64,000 nt of DNA from positions 1 through 64,000 of the forward strand of contig JAPLKA010000043.1 of assembly GCA_026388315.1 (NCBI GenBank). Reading direction: 5' to 3'. A model generated the notes under the pieces. The model was not told where the DNA came from. It saw only the letters and a program-made list of their open reading frames with translations, and did no database searches. The translations under genes and the position numbers were made by a program. This document shows positions 24,766-32,250 of this stretch, one piece after another; position 1 is the first letter of the stretch, and every line of letters begins with the position of its first letter. The stretch comes from Pseudomonadota bacterium (GTDB taxonomy: Bacteria > Desulfobacterota > Syntrophorhabdia > Syntrophorhabdales > Syntrophorhabdaceae).

Positions 24766-26714
24766 ATGGCATTAACCTCCGCTAAGAGTTGGTTATCGGT
24801 AAAATGCTGCAACTGTATAGCCCCGCAAGGGCATGTAGATGTACAGACTCCGCAGCCTGCACAAACCGTCTCAATAACATCAGCTACAACCCGGCCGTCC
24901 CGTAATTCTTTTTCTTTTATTGCCTGGAACGGGCAGGTTTTCACACATTTAAGGCATCCAACGCAGGCATTGATATTCACCTTTGCCACAGCAGGATCAG
25001 ATTCAAGCATGTCCTTTGAGAAAAGCGCCTGTACCTTGCTTGCCGCAGCACTCCCCTGGCTTACCGAGGCAGGGATATCTTTTGGTCCCTGACATGCACC
25101 GGCAAGAAATACGCCAGATGTATTCGTCTCCACCGGTCTTAATTTTGGATGACTCTCCACATAAAACCCGAATGTGTCATAGGAGATATGGAGCTTTTCC
25201 GCCATATGTCCGGCATCAGAGTTTGAAATAACAGCAGTGCCAAGAACAACGAGATCTGCCTCAACCTCTACCTGGGTCCCGAGGAGCGTATCGGCCCCTT
25301 TGACGATCATCTTATTCCCTTTCGGATAAATCCTTGATACTCGACCCCGTATATATTTCACCCCGTATTCTTCCTGAGCCCTTCTGGTAAATTCATCATA
25401 GCCTTTACCGGGGGAACGGATATCCATGTAAAAGACATATGATTGGGAATCGGGGACATGATCCTTTGTGAGGATAGCCTGCTTTGCAATGTACATACAA
25501 CAAAAGTTGGAGCAGTACGGGATACCGATTGATTTATCACGGGAGCCTGCACATGCCACAAAAACGACTGTTTTTGGTTCAACATGGTCTGATGGCCGCA
25601 CGATATGGCCGGAAGTCGGGCCTGAGGCATTGAGTATACGCTCATACTGGATGCCTGTTATCACATCGGGATAGCGTCCTCCGCCATACTCGGGAAGCCT
25701 CTCAATGTCAATAAGGCTATATCCGGTTGAAACAATGATTGCTCCGACTTCTTCGGTAATGACCTCATCCTGCATCTCATAATTTATCGCCTTTGTGGGA
25801 CATACTTTTGCGCATACACCGCATTTCCCCTTTACAAACTGGCGGCAGTAATTCGGATCAATTTTTGCCTTCTTCGGGATAGCCTGAGGGAATGGGATAT
25901 TGATCGCCCGCGTCGGCGCCACGCCAAAGTTAAAATGATCGTAGGAATTTTTGGATGGGCATTTCTCCATACAGGTACCGCAGCCGGTACATTTTGTCCA
26001 GTCTACATAGGTGGCTTTTTTACGGATTTTGATTTGGTAATTTCCAACATACCCTTTTATCTCGTCTATCTCTGAATAAGCATGGAGTTTTATTTTGTCG
26101 TGCTGCGCCACATCAACCATTTTCGGACCAAGAATACAAATCGAACAGTCTATGGTGGGGAATGTTTTGTCGAGGCGCGACATCATACCGCCCACACTGG
26201 GGCTTTTTTCGACAAGGAGCACTTCGAGACCGCCGTCAGCACAGTCAAGCGCTGCCTGCATACCTGCCACTCCGCCCCCGATAACGAGTACCCTCTTATT
26301 AACTTTAAAAGATGTGGAATAAAGCGGTTTATTCTGCTTTACCTTTTCAACAGCCATTCTCACTATTTCTATTGCTTTGTTTGTGTTTGCTTCCTTTTTT
26401 TCACCAACCCACGATACATGCTCTCTGATATTTGCCTGTTCAAAGAAATAACGGTTCAAGCCCGCCTTTGCTACTGTACGCCTGAATGTCAGCTCATGCA
26501 TACGCGGCGAACAGGCAGCAACAACAACCCTGTCAAGATTTTCGCTTTTTATAGCCTTTTGAATTTCTTCCTGACCTGGTTCAGAACAGGTATACATATA
26601 GGTTGTCGCATAGACAACGCCGGGCAGTTTTCTCGTCTCTTCGGCAACTTTTGCGACGTCAATTGTTCCCGCAATATTGTTTCCACAGTGGCAGATAAAC
26701 ACGCCAACCCGCAT
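24753..26714 (-). CDS. hdrA: Heterodisulfide reductase subunit A
   Basis: 653 residues, standard single-FAD HdrA. An N-terminal domain with a Cys-rich start (ICHCGNNIAG) precedes the FAD loop VIGGGVAGMQAALD near 145 and the cluster segment FPTIDCSICILGPKM, with Cys rather than selenocysteine. Four ferredoxin-like sites follow (CTGCGTCMEKCP, CGVCAKVCP, CVGCLKCVKTCP, CAGCGVCTSTCP). HdrA is the flavin-bifurcating centre that splits NADH electrons between ferredoxin and the disulfide-reducing HdrB. It directly abuts hdrB. Confidence 0.93.
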   Translation of the reverse strand: MRVGVFICHCGNNIAGTIDVAKVAEETRKLPGVVYATTYMYTCSEPGQEEIQKAIKSENLDRVVVAACSPRMHELTFRRTVAKAGLNRYFFEQANIREHVSWVGEKKEANTNKAIEIVRMAVEKVKQNKPLYSTSFKVNKRVLVIGGGVAGMQAALDCADGGLEVLLVEKSPSVGGMMSRLDKTFPTIDCSICILGPKMVDVAQHDKIKLHAYSEIDEIKGYVGNYQIKIRKKATYVDWTKCTGCGTCMEKCPSKNSYDHFNFGVAPTRAINIPFPQAIPKKAKIDPNYCRQFVKGKCGVCAKVCPTKAINYEMQDEVITEEVGAIIVSTGYSLIDIERLPEYGGGRYPDVITGIQYERILNASGPTSGHIVRPSDHVEPKTVVFVACAGSRDKSIGIPYCSNFCCMYIAKQAILTKDHVPDSQSYVFYMDIRSPGKGYDEFTRRAQEEYGVKYIRGRVSRIYPKGNKMIVKGADTLLGTQVEVEADLVVLGTAVISNSDAGHMAEKLHISYDTFGFYVESHPKLRPVETNTSGVFLAGACQGPKDIPASVSQGSAAASKVQALFSKDMLESDPAVAKVNINACVGCLKCVKTCPFQAIKEKELRDGRVVADVIETVCAGCGVCTSTCPCGAIQLQHFTDNQLLAEVNAICLT

Positions 26715-27695
26715 TTATTCGTTCTCCTCTGGTTTTGCTTCTTCTTTTACCGGCTTTTTCTCCGGCTTTTTAGCCTTTACCTGTGCTTCCGTCTCTTCCC
26801 TCTTTTTCAGTTCTTCAACGGTGATCCGTGAACGGATTATCTGTTCGGCGCTGACAATTAGCTTGTCCATTCCCAGCGCTTTCGGGGAAAGACCATAGGT
26901 AAGGCCAATGATCTGCGTAAAATAAAGAATTGGTATATTAAAGTTAGAACCCATGGTGCTGTTCACCTGACCCTGACGAAGATCAAGGTTCTGCTGGCAG
27001 AGGGGGCATGCGACTGCAATACAATTTGCCCCGGCATCAAGGGCCATGGACAATACTTTATATGTAAGCTGATTCACCATCTCCCGCTTTACAACACCAA
27101 AGGCCGCACCACAACATTCAATCTTAAAGGCAAAATCACGGACGTCAACACCGGCAGATAATAGTATTTTATCCATGGAAATCGGGTTTTCCGGGTCGTC
27201 AAACTGTGCCACTTCAGGTGGCCTGTTTAAAATACATCCATAATAAGGCGCCACCTTAAGGCCAGGGAGGGCGTGGGTAACCCTTTGAGAAACCGCATCA
27301 AGGCCGATATCCTCATACATCACCTGAAGCGCTGACTTAGATTCAACTCCACACTCGTAAGGCTCGTCCAGGAGTTCATTTACCTCATTCTTAAAGGACT
27401 CACTCTTTGTCATTCCATGCTGTGCCTTTTTAAACGCCATCATACACGATGGACATGGCGTAATAATCGTATTGAGACCTATTTTTTCAACTAAAGCAAG
27501 ATTTCTTGCGGCAAGGGCTGCTGCGAAGACATGATTCACTGTGTGTGCCGGCGTTGAGCCGCAACAACTCCAGTCATCGGGTTCTCTGAAATTCACATCC
27601 AGTTCTTTGAGGACAGCCCTCATTGATGCATCATATTCACTCGCTGTTCCTTCGAGGGAGCAACCTGAATAATACGCATATTCACGTTCAGTCAT
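26715..27695 (-). CDS. hdrB: Heterodisulfide reductase subunit B
   Basis: 326 residues with both CCG domains complete: GCSLEG / WSCCGST / PCPSC, and YGCILNRPP / ECCGAAFG / CPLCQQN. These bind the two non-cubane [4Fe-4S] clusters that reduce the disulfide, which in non-methanogens may be DsrC or an unknown thiol pair. A C-terminal tail of about 35 residues rich in Lys, Glu and Pro (from about 290) is not part of the catalytic domain. Overlaps hdrC by eight bases. Confidence 0.92.
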   Translation of the reverse strand: MTEREYAYYSGCSLEGTASEYDASMRAVLKELDVNFREPDDWSCCGSTPAHTVNHVFAAALAARNLALVEKIGLNTIITPCPSCMMAFKKAQHGMTKSESFKNEVNELLDEPYECGVESKSALQVMYEDIGLDAVSQRVTHALPGLKVAPYYGCILNRPPEVAQFDDPENPISMDKILLSAGVDVRDFAFKIECCGAAFGVVKREMVNQLTYKVLSMALDAGANCIAVACPLCQQNLDLRQGQVNSTMGSNFNIPILYFTQIIGLTYGLSPKALGMDKLIVSAEQIIRSRITVEELKKREETEAQVKAKKPEKKPVKEEAKPEENE

Positions 27696-28254
27696 GCTTT
27701 TTAACCTTATCTTGAAATCTTTCGAAAATCTTTGCTACCTTATCTCTGCCTTTAATCTTTTTCGGGAAGAAATGAATCTTTCCGTGACTCATAACTTTCG
27801 GTCCTAAATCTGAATCTGCAAGAAAATGACCTGATTTGAGATTATATGCAAGAAGGATTCCTACTTCATATATCCTGCCAAACTGTTTCATCGAATCGAG
27901 GAAGGTATCATAAAATAATTTAATATCCTTTTCCGATACCCTGTTCTCTCTCCGGGCTATAATCCGGAGCGTATCCATTATGTGGGCAACGTCTATTTCG
28001 CAGGGACATCTTGTTGTGCAGGTTTCGCAGGTAGCGCAGAGCCAGATAGACTTTGAATTCAGTATGGTGTCTTTCTGACCCGACTGAAGTAATCTCATGA
28101 CCTGACTTACCGGATAATCAAAATATTGGGTATAAGGACAACCTGCTGTGCAGTTACCGCACTGGTAACATAATGAAGGGTTTTGGCCGCTTTCTTTTGC
28201 AACCTCTTCTATGAAATTCCAATCAACATTACAACTGAGGTTAATGACGTCCAT
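27688..28254 (-). CDS. hdrC: Heterodisulfide reductase subunit C
   Basis: 188 residues with two [4Fe-4S] sites, CYQCGNCTAGCPY and CATCETCTTRCPC, connecting HdrA to HdrB. First gene of hdrCBA-flxDCBA (28254 down to 21439), in which every junction overlaps or is shorter than 12 bases. The cluster lacks a hydrogenase or formate dehydrogenase, so NADH through FlxA is the predicted donor. Confidence 0.92.
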   Translation of the reverse strand: MDVINLSCNVDWNFIEEVAKESGQNPSLCYQCGNCTAGCPYTQYFDYPVSQVMRLLQSGQKDTILNSKSIWLCATCETCTTRCPCEIDVAHIMDTLRIIARRENRVSEKDIKLFYDTFLDSMKQFGRIYEVGILLAYNLKSGHFLADSDLGPKVMSHGKIHFFPKKIKGRDKVAKIFERFQDKVKKHD

Positions 28255-28297
28255 TTTCTTTCACCTAAGCCGACTATGCGTAACATCGACTATGTAC

Positions 28298-28327
28298 TTT
28301 TTATCACAATTGCAAAATTATTGTCAA
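28298..28327 (-). promoter_or_regulatory. Predicted promoter of the hdr-flx operon
   Basis: Read on the minus strand: TTGACA (28327-28322), an 18-base spacer and TAAAAA (28303-28298), ending 44 bases before the hdrC start. The -35 box is perfect and the -10 weak. No Rex-type palindrome was found around it. Confidence 0.45.
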
Positions 28328-28509
28328 CAATTATTAAAAAAAAAATCGTTTTCCATGATGAACATTACCTCAACTATTGTCAATCCAACAGGTTACAACA
28401 TCTTTGTTTAGCTCAACAAAAAAAGCATCTATTTAATAGTGAAAAAATACACTAAATTAACAGCTCACTCTCAAATAATTCACTATAGTGAAAGGTATAA
28501 AAACGTCAT

Positions 28510-29157
28510 TTACAGCCTGAACCACTTCGGTTCGTCAAACCGTTCTGTACTCCTCAGTATGCGGTTTGTATAGTTAATCACAAACTCCTTTTTGAGCTTA
28601 CGTGTAACTCTTCGAAACTCTTCGTTTTTCATGAGACGGCCAATATCTTCAGGATCTTTAAAGGTAAATTCGGCGACAATTTCACAAAAACCACCGAGAA
28701 CTACATTCCAGCCCCCCGTTACCTCTATATATTCAATTTTTTGCATTGCAGGCAGATGCTCATTAATGACAAATTGTGCATATGCGCTTTTCATCCCAGG
28801 CCTTAAATCATAATACTGATTGTATTTCCATACCCCTTTCTGAATGGGATATCTTCCCCGTTTTACCGCTCCCGTAGACTCCAATACGGTATTTCTGTAG
28901 TTACATACACAATTTTTCAAGGCAAGGGTGAGATCTTTGAAACCTTTACCGGTGATGATTTTTGAGATATCGTCCAGGCTTTCCGAAGCGAATACAGCAA
29001 GGATTCTCGGGCCAAACCCCACTTCAACGTAATACCCCCCTACAGGGATAAAACCAAGGGTTGTTATTTCGGGAAGGTATGTGTCATTAACATATCGTAC
29101 ATATTCGTCCTCTTTATCTTGGATAACATCCCAGTTTTGAATAAATAAAAGGGACAT
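28510..29157 (-). CDS. Duplicated dimeric alpha/beta-barrel-like protein of unknown function
   Basis: 215 residues made of two copies of one domain of about 100 residues. Copy 1 (3-95) has YVNDTYLPEITTLGFIPVGGYYVEVG and copy 2 (108-205) has FVINEHLPAMQKIEYIEVTGGWNVVLG in the same register, and both end in a basic helix (NYRNTVLESTG and NYTNRILRSTE). The pattern is like EthD/NIPSNAP dimeric barrels, which suggests binding of a small hydrophobic molecule. AAGGAGG precedes ATG 29157. It is the third gene after the PaaK-type ligase and a small gene, so a role in the same acyl-CoA pathway is inferred. Confidence 0.65.
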   Translation of the reverse strand: MSLLFIQNWDVIQDKEDEYVRYVNDTYLPEITTLGFIPVGGYYVEVGFGPRILAVFASESLDDISKIITGKGFKDLTLALKNCVCNYRNTVLESTGAVKRGRYPIQKGVWKYNQYYDLRPGMKSAYAQFVINEHLPAMQKIEYIEVTGGWNVVLGGFCEIVAEFTFKDPEDIGRLMKNEEFRRVTRKLKKEFVINYTNRILRSTERFDEPKWFRL

Positions 29158-29167
29158 CTTGGCCTCC

Positions 29168-29347
29168 TTAAAAAATCTCTTTTACATCACATACATTGAG
29201 TTCAAGCATGGTAATGCTTGCAAGAATCCTTTTAGCATTTCTCTTTACCGCTTCGATTTCCGCACCTTCTATCATAATGTCTTCGGCTATTTTTCGGAGT
29301 TCTCTTATCATTGTATCAAGCATTTCTATCTCTTTCATTCCTTTCAA
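29168..29347 (-). CDS. Small helical protein between the ligase and the barrel protein
   Basis: An unlisted reading frame of 59 codons from TTG 29347, or 56 residues from ATG 29338 (MKEIEMLDTMIRELRKIAED...). The TTG overlaps the ligase stop and has GGAGG just upstream, so it is probably translationally coupled. Composition is highly helical and charged, with one Cys near the end. The next gene starts ten bases after its TAA behind its own AAGGAGG. The tight packing on both sides makes it likely real; function unknown. Confidence 0.6.
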   Translation of the reverse strand: MKGMKEIEMLDTMIRELRKIAEDIMIEGAEIEAVKRNAKRILASITMLELNVCDVKEIF

Positions 29348-30693
29348 TGCCCTTCCTCCCTCGTTAGTTTCCTTAAATCTTTAAACCTTTTTGCCTTAAC
29401 TTCATAGCGGGGCAGGCTTCCGAACGGATGAATGCTGACCCTGAATCCAAGATTTAACCGGATTCTCAATTGGTCTTTCAGACGGTTTAGCACCATCTCC
29501 TTCTTATCTTCATATCCCGGCAGGAATTCAATTTCAAGGAGAATATCATCGATATTACCCTTTTTGCTAACTACTACCTGATAATCATTACCCAATTCAG
29601 TTATACTTCTTACGACCTCTTCTATGACCGTTGGAGCAAGCAGTACCCCTTTTACCTTCGTAATGTCATCGGTCCTGCCTGAAACCCCGCCATCTGCTAT
29701 CCGGAAGGTACGCCCGCAGTCACACGCATAACCGGCCCAGCGGATTACATCTTTGGAATCGAACCGGATACATGGCTTGCCGGTCCTGTCAAGGGCAGTA
29801 ATAATCATTTTACCGTTTTTTCCAGGTGTGTCGATGATCCCACCTGTCTCAATATCTTCAATCTCTACAAGGAAAAATGCCTCATTCACGTGAAGGCCTC
29901 CTGGCTGGGAAGCACATTCATAGCTCCAGGCTCCTATCTCAGTTGCTCCAACATGGTCATAGACCTTAGCACCCCAAGCATCTTCCATGCGTCTTTTCGT
30001 GGTCAATATACTTGCTCCCGGCTCACCCGCACAGGTTATTTTCCTGATACAAAGGTCTCTGCGGGGATCAATACCCATTTTTTTTGCAGTATCTGCCATG
30101 CCGAGTACATAAGTCGGCGTTGCCATAAAGGCGTTACATTTAAGCTCCTTCATCTTCAGGATTCTTGCTTCGGTATCAAGCACACCCCCTGGAACAACCT
30201 CGCACCCGATCTTTTCTGCTGCATAATGTCCTGCCCAGAAAGCAACAAAGATATTATAACCGAATGGTATAAATACTCTGTCACTATCCCTGTATCCCTG
30301 TGAGTAGAGGACATACGACCAGCATTCCGACCACCACTCCCAGTCCTGCCAGGTATCTGCCTGATAAACGGGGACACCGGTGGTACCGCTCGTCTGGCGG
30401 AACTCGGTCACTTCACTAAGTGGTACGGCAAGCATATTCCCGTAAGGAAAAGGCATCCCGGCCTGTACATCCCTGAGCATCCCTTTATCGGTTTTAGGTA
30501 CCTTTTTGATGTCATCAAAAAACTTAATATCCCCGGGCTCAAACCCTGCGTCCTTATAAAGTTTTCTATAGAACGGAGAATTGTTATATGCCCATTCAAC
30601 GATTCTCTTGAATTTCTTAAACTGAAGCATACGAAGCTTTTCAATTGGAAGGGTCTCGAGGATGGGGTTCCAGTAGATATCGCGTTCAGGCAT
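29344..30693 (-). CDS. Phenylacetate-CoA ligase-like AMP-forming enzyme
   Basis: 449 residues of the PaaK family. The ATP/AMP motif is RQTSGTTGVP near residue 105, followed by the acyl-adenylate motif YDHVGATEIG near 240 and the C-terminal region with SGRTDDITKVKGVLLAPT (the family's hinge and lid). The PaaK-type fold activates an aromatic or other carboxylic acid to its CoA thioester in the cytosol. The exact acid cannot be read from sequence. Lies upstream of the small and barrel-protein genes in one apparent operon. Confidence 0.85.
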   Translation of the reverse strand: MPERDIYWNPILETLPIEKLRMLQFKKFKRIVEWAYNNSPFYRKLYKDAGFEPGDIKFFDDIKKVPKTDKGMLRDVQAGMPFPYGNMLAVPLSEVTEFRQTSGTTGVPVYQADTWQDWEWWSECWSYVLYSQGYRDSDRVFIPFGYNIFVAFWAGHYAAEKIGCEVVPGGVLDTEARILKMKELKCNAFMATPTYVLGMADTAKKMGIDPRRDLCIRKITCAGEPGASILTTKRRMEDAWGAKVYDHVGATEIGAWSYECASQPGGLHVNEAFFLVEIEDIETGGIIDTPGKNGKMIITALDRTGKPCIRFDSKDVIRWAGYACDCGRTFRIADGGVSGRTDDITKVKGVLLAPTVIEEVVRSITELGNDYQVVVSKKGNIDDILLEIEFLPGYEDKKEMVLNRLKDQLRIRLNLGFRVSIHPFGSLPRYEVKAKRFKDLRKLTREEGH

Positions 30694-30812
30694 GTTTTAC
30701 TCCTGAACATTATATACCATGAAAGGAATTTTTATCATCAAAAAGGTGAGGTCTGGCCTGAATCGCCGGAACATCGCGATTAAAGAAGGTTGAGTTGCTG
30801 TCCCGTAGGAAT

Positions 30813-30968
30813 CTATTTGCTTGTGTTGAGAGAGGCAATAAGGAGCGTAATGATATCGTTTATCTCAACAAATAATTCACCTGCAATCTCATCTTTTTCG
30901 GCTTTCTGTTCAACATACGTTGAGCAAGAATCTTCAATCATCCGGGCTTCCATAGCCTCATGACTCAT
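30813..30968 (-). CDS. Possible small protein
   Basis: An ORF of 51 codons from ATG 30968 (MSHEAMEARMIEDSCSTYVE...) to TAG 30813, with GGGGGTG upstream. Acidic and helical with a hydrophobic C-terminal stretch (DIITLLIASLN). It lies between the ligase and the single-domain response regulator. Coding is plausible from codon use, but no homologue is known to me. Confidence 0.4.
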   Translation of the reverse strand: MSHEAMEARMIEDSCSTYVEQKAEKDEIAGELFVEINDIITLLIASLNTSK

Positions 30969-31044
30969 TTGACACCCCCGTGTTTGATTTATTTAAAATT
31001 ACCAAAGCGCCTCGTTCTTGCAATACTGTTAAATCATTTAAAGA

Positions 31045-31129
31045 CCCCCTCCCCATTTATTGCCCTCGAACCACCTACAGGGGGGGGAAGGTAGGTGCAT
31101 GGTTAAGGGCGGAGGGGGATGGGGAGGGG
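31045..31129. repeat. C-rich/G-rich inverted repeat
   Basis: CCCCCTCCCCAT (31045-31056) faces ATGGGGAGGGG (31119-31129), with further matches inside: TGCCCT with AGGGC, and ACCACCTAC with GTAGGTGCATGGT. The imperfect stem ends ten bases from the receiver gene stop and may be its terminator or a MITE/REP-like repeat. A run of eight G (31080-31087) lies near the loop. Confidence 0.45.
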
Positions 31130-31138
31130 AATTTTTAT

Positions 31139-31522
31139 TCATTGCTTTGCTGCCTTTTTAAATAAAAACATGCTATCTATAAGTGGCATGACGTTTAAAG
31201 CAAAATCAACCTTGCTTATAAATCCATCAGCGCCGGCATCTATAGCTAATGTCTTGTATTCGTTGCCGTTATGGTACGAAACAATAATAATAAACGGCGA
31301 ATCAGGCTGCATTTTTACATGGCGCGTAGCTTCAAGACCATTCATTTCCGGCATATCAATATCCATAAGAACAAGGTCAGGTTTATATTTGTCTATCTTT
31401 TCAATCGCTTCGCTTCCTGATGTAGCTTTGTCAACCACCTGGACATAAGGAAAGGTTGACAGATAATATTCAACAGATTCGAGAAAAATATTGCTGTCAT
31501 CAACGATAATCGTTCTAATCAT
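31139..31522 (-). CDS. Single-domain response regulator (CheY-like)
   Basis: 127 residues, receiver only. Acidic pocket DD (in IVDDS), phospho-acceptor Asp in LVLMDIDMPEMNG near residue 54, and Lys in the C-terminal FISKVD motif are all present. No output domain, so it must act by protein contact. It lies 73 bases after the NarL-type regulator and may share its kinase. Confidence 0.88.
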   Translation of the reverse strand: MIRTIIVDDSNIFLESVEYYLSTFPYVQVVDKATSGSEAIEKIDKYKPDLVLMDIDMPEMNGLEATRHVKMQPDSPFIIIVSYHNGNEYKTLAIDAGADGFISKVDFALNVMPLIDSMFLFKKAAKQ

Positions 31523-31595
31523 TTATATGTAAGAATATATTGACTAATAAAAGAATAAAATCAGGTAAAAACCTTAGATTCTGATAAAAAAAACC

Positions 31596-32246
31596 CTACT
31601 GCGGTCTGATCAACCCTACCCTGATAGCATACCTGACCAGGCCTGCGATATCGTGGATATTAAGACGCTCCATCATTTGTGTTCTATGCGTCTCAACAGT
31701 TTTAATTGCTACCTTGAGAATAGATGCAATTTCTTTAGTCGTACGTCCTTCAGCAATGAGTTGCAGGACTTCACGCTGGCGGGGAGTGAGTTGTTCAACC
31801 GGTTGCTGGTCAGTCAAAATACGTTTCCTGTATGAATCTATGACATGCTTTGAGACCCCCGGACTCAAGTACGTCTCATTACGGGACACGGCCCTCACAG
31901 CGAGTTCGAGTTCCAAAGTTGCAGCATCTTTTAAAAGATATCCTGATGCACCAGCCTGAAGTGCCTGCAAAACATATTCCTCATTCGAATACATGGAGAG
32001 GATGATAACCTGTATGTCCTTGTAAGCCTTTTTTATCCGGCCTGTTGCCTCAATCCCGTTCATCTGCGCCATGGCAACATCCATCAATACAATATCAGGT
32101 CTTAATTGCCTGATAAGCTTCACAGCCTCACGGCCATCTCCGGCTTCACCGACTACTTCAATCCCGGACATTTGTTCTAAAAGCGATCTGATACCGGCTC
32201 TTACGAGCACATGGTCATCTGCAAGCAGTATACGGATCTTTTTCAT
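31596..32246 (-). CDS. NarL/LuxR-family response regulator
   Basis: 216 residues. Receiver domain 1-120 with DD at 10-11, Asp in IVLMDVAMAQMNG near 55 and Lys in LLKDA near 105; then a LuxR-type HTH at about 148-205 (LTPRQREVLQLIAEGRTTKEI, KTVETHRTQMMERL). It binds DNA as a transcription factor when phosphorylated. Four bases separate it from the upstream kinase gene, which is its evident partner. Confidence 0.92.
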   Translation of the reverse strand: MKKIRILLADDHVLVRAGIRSLLEQMSGIEVVGEAGDGREAVKLIRQLRPDIVLMDVAMAQMNGIEATGRIKKAYKDIQVIILSMYSNEEYVLQALQAGASGYLLKDAATLELELAVRAVSRNETYLSPGVSKHVIDSYRKRILTDQQPVEQLTPRQREVLQLIAEGRTTKEIASILKVAIKTVETHRTQMMERLNIHDIAGLVRYAIRVGLIRPQ

Positions 32247-32250
32247 AAGA

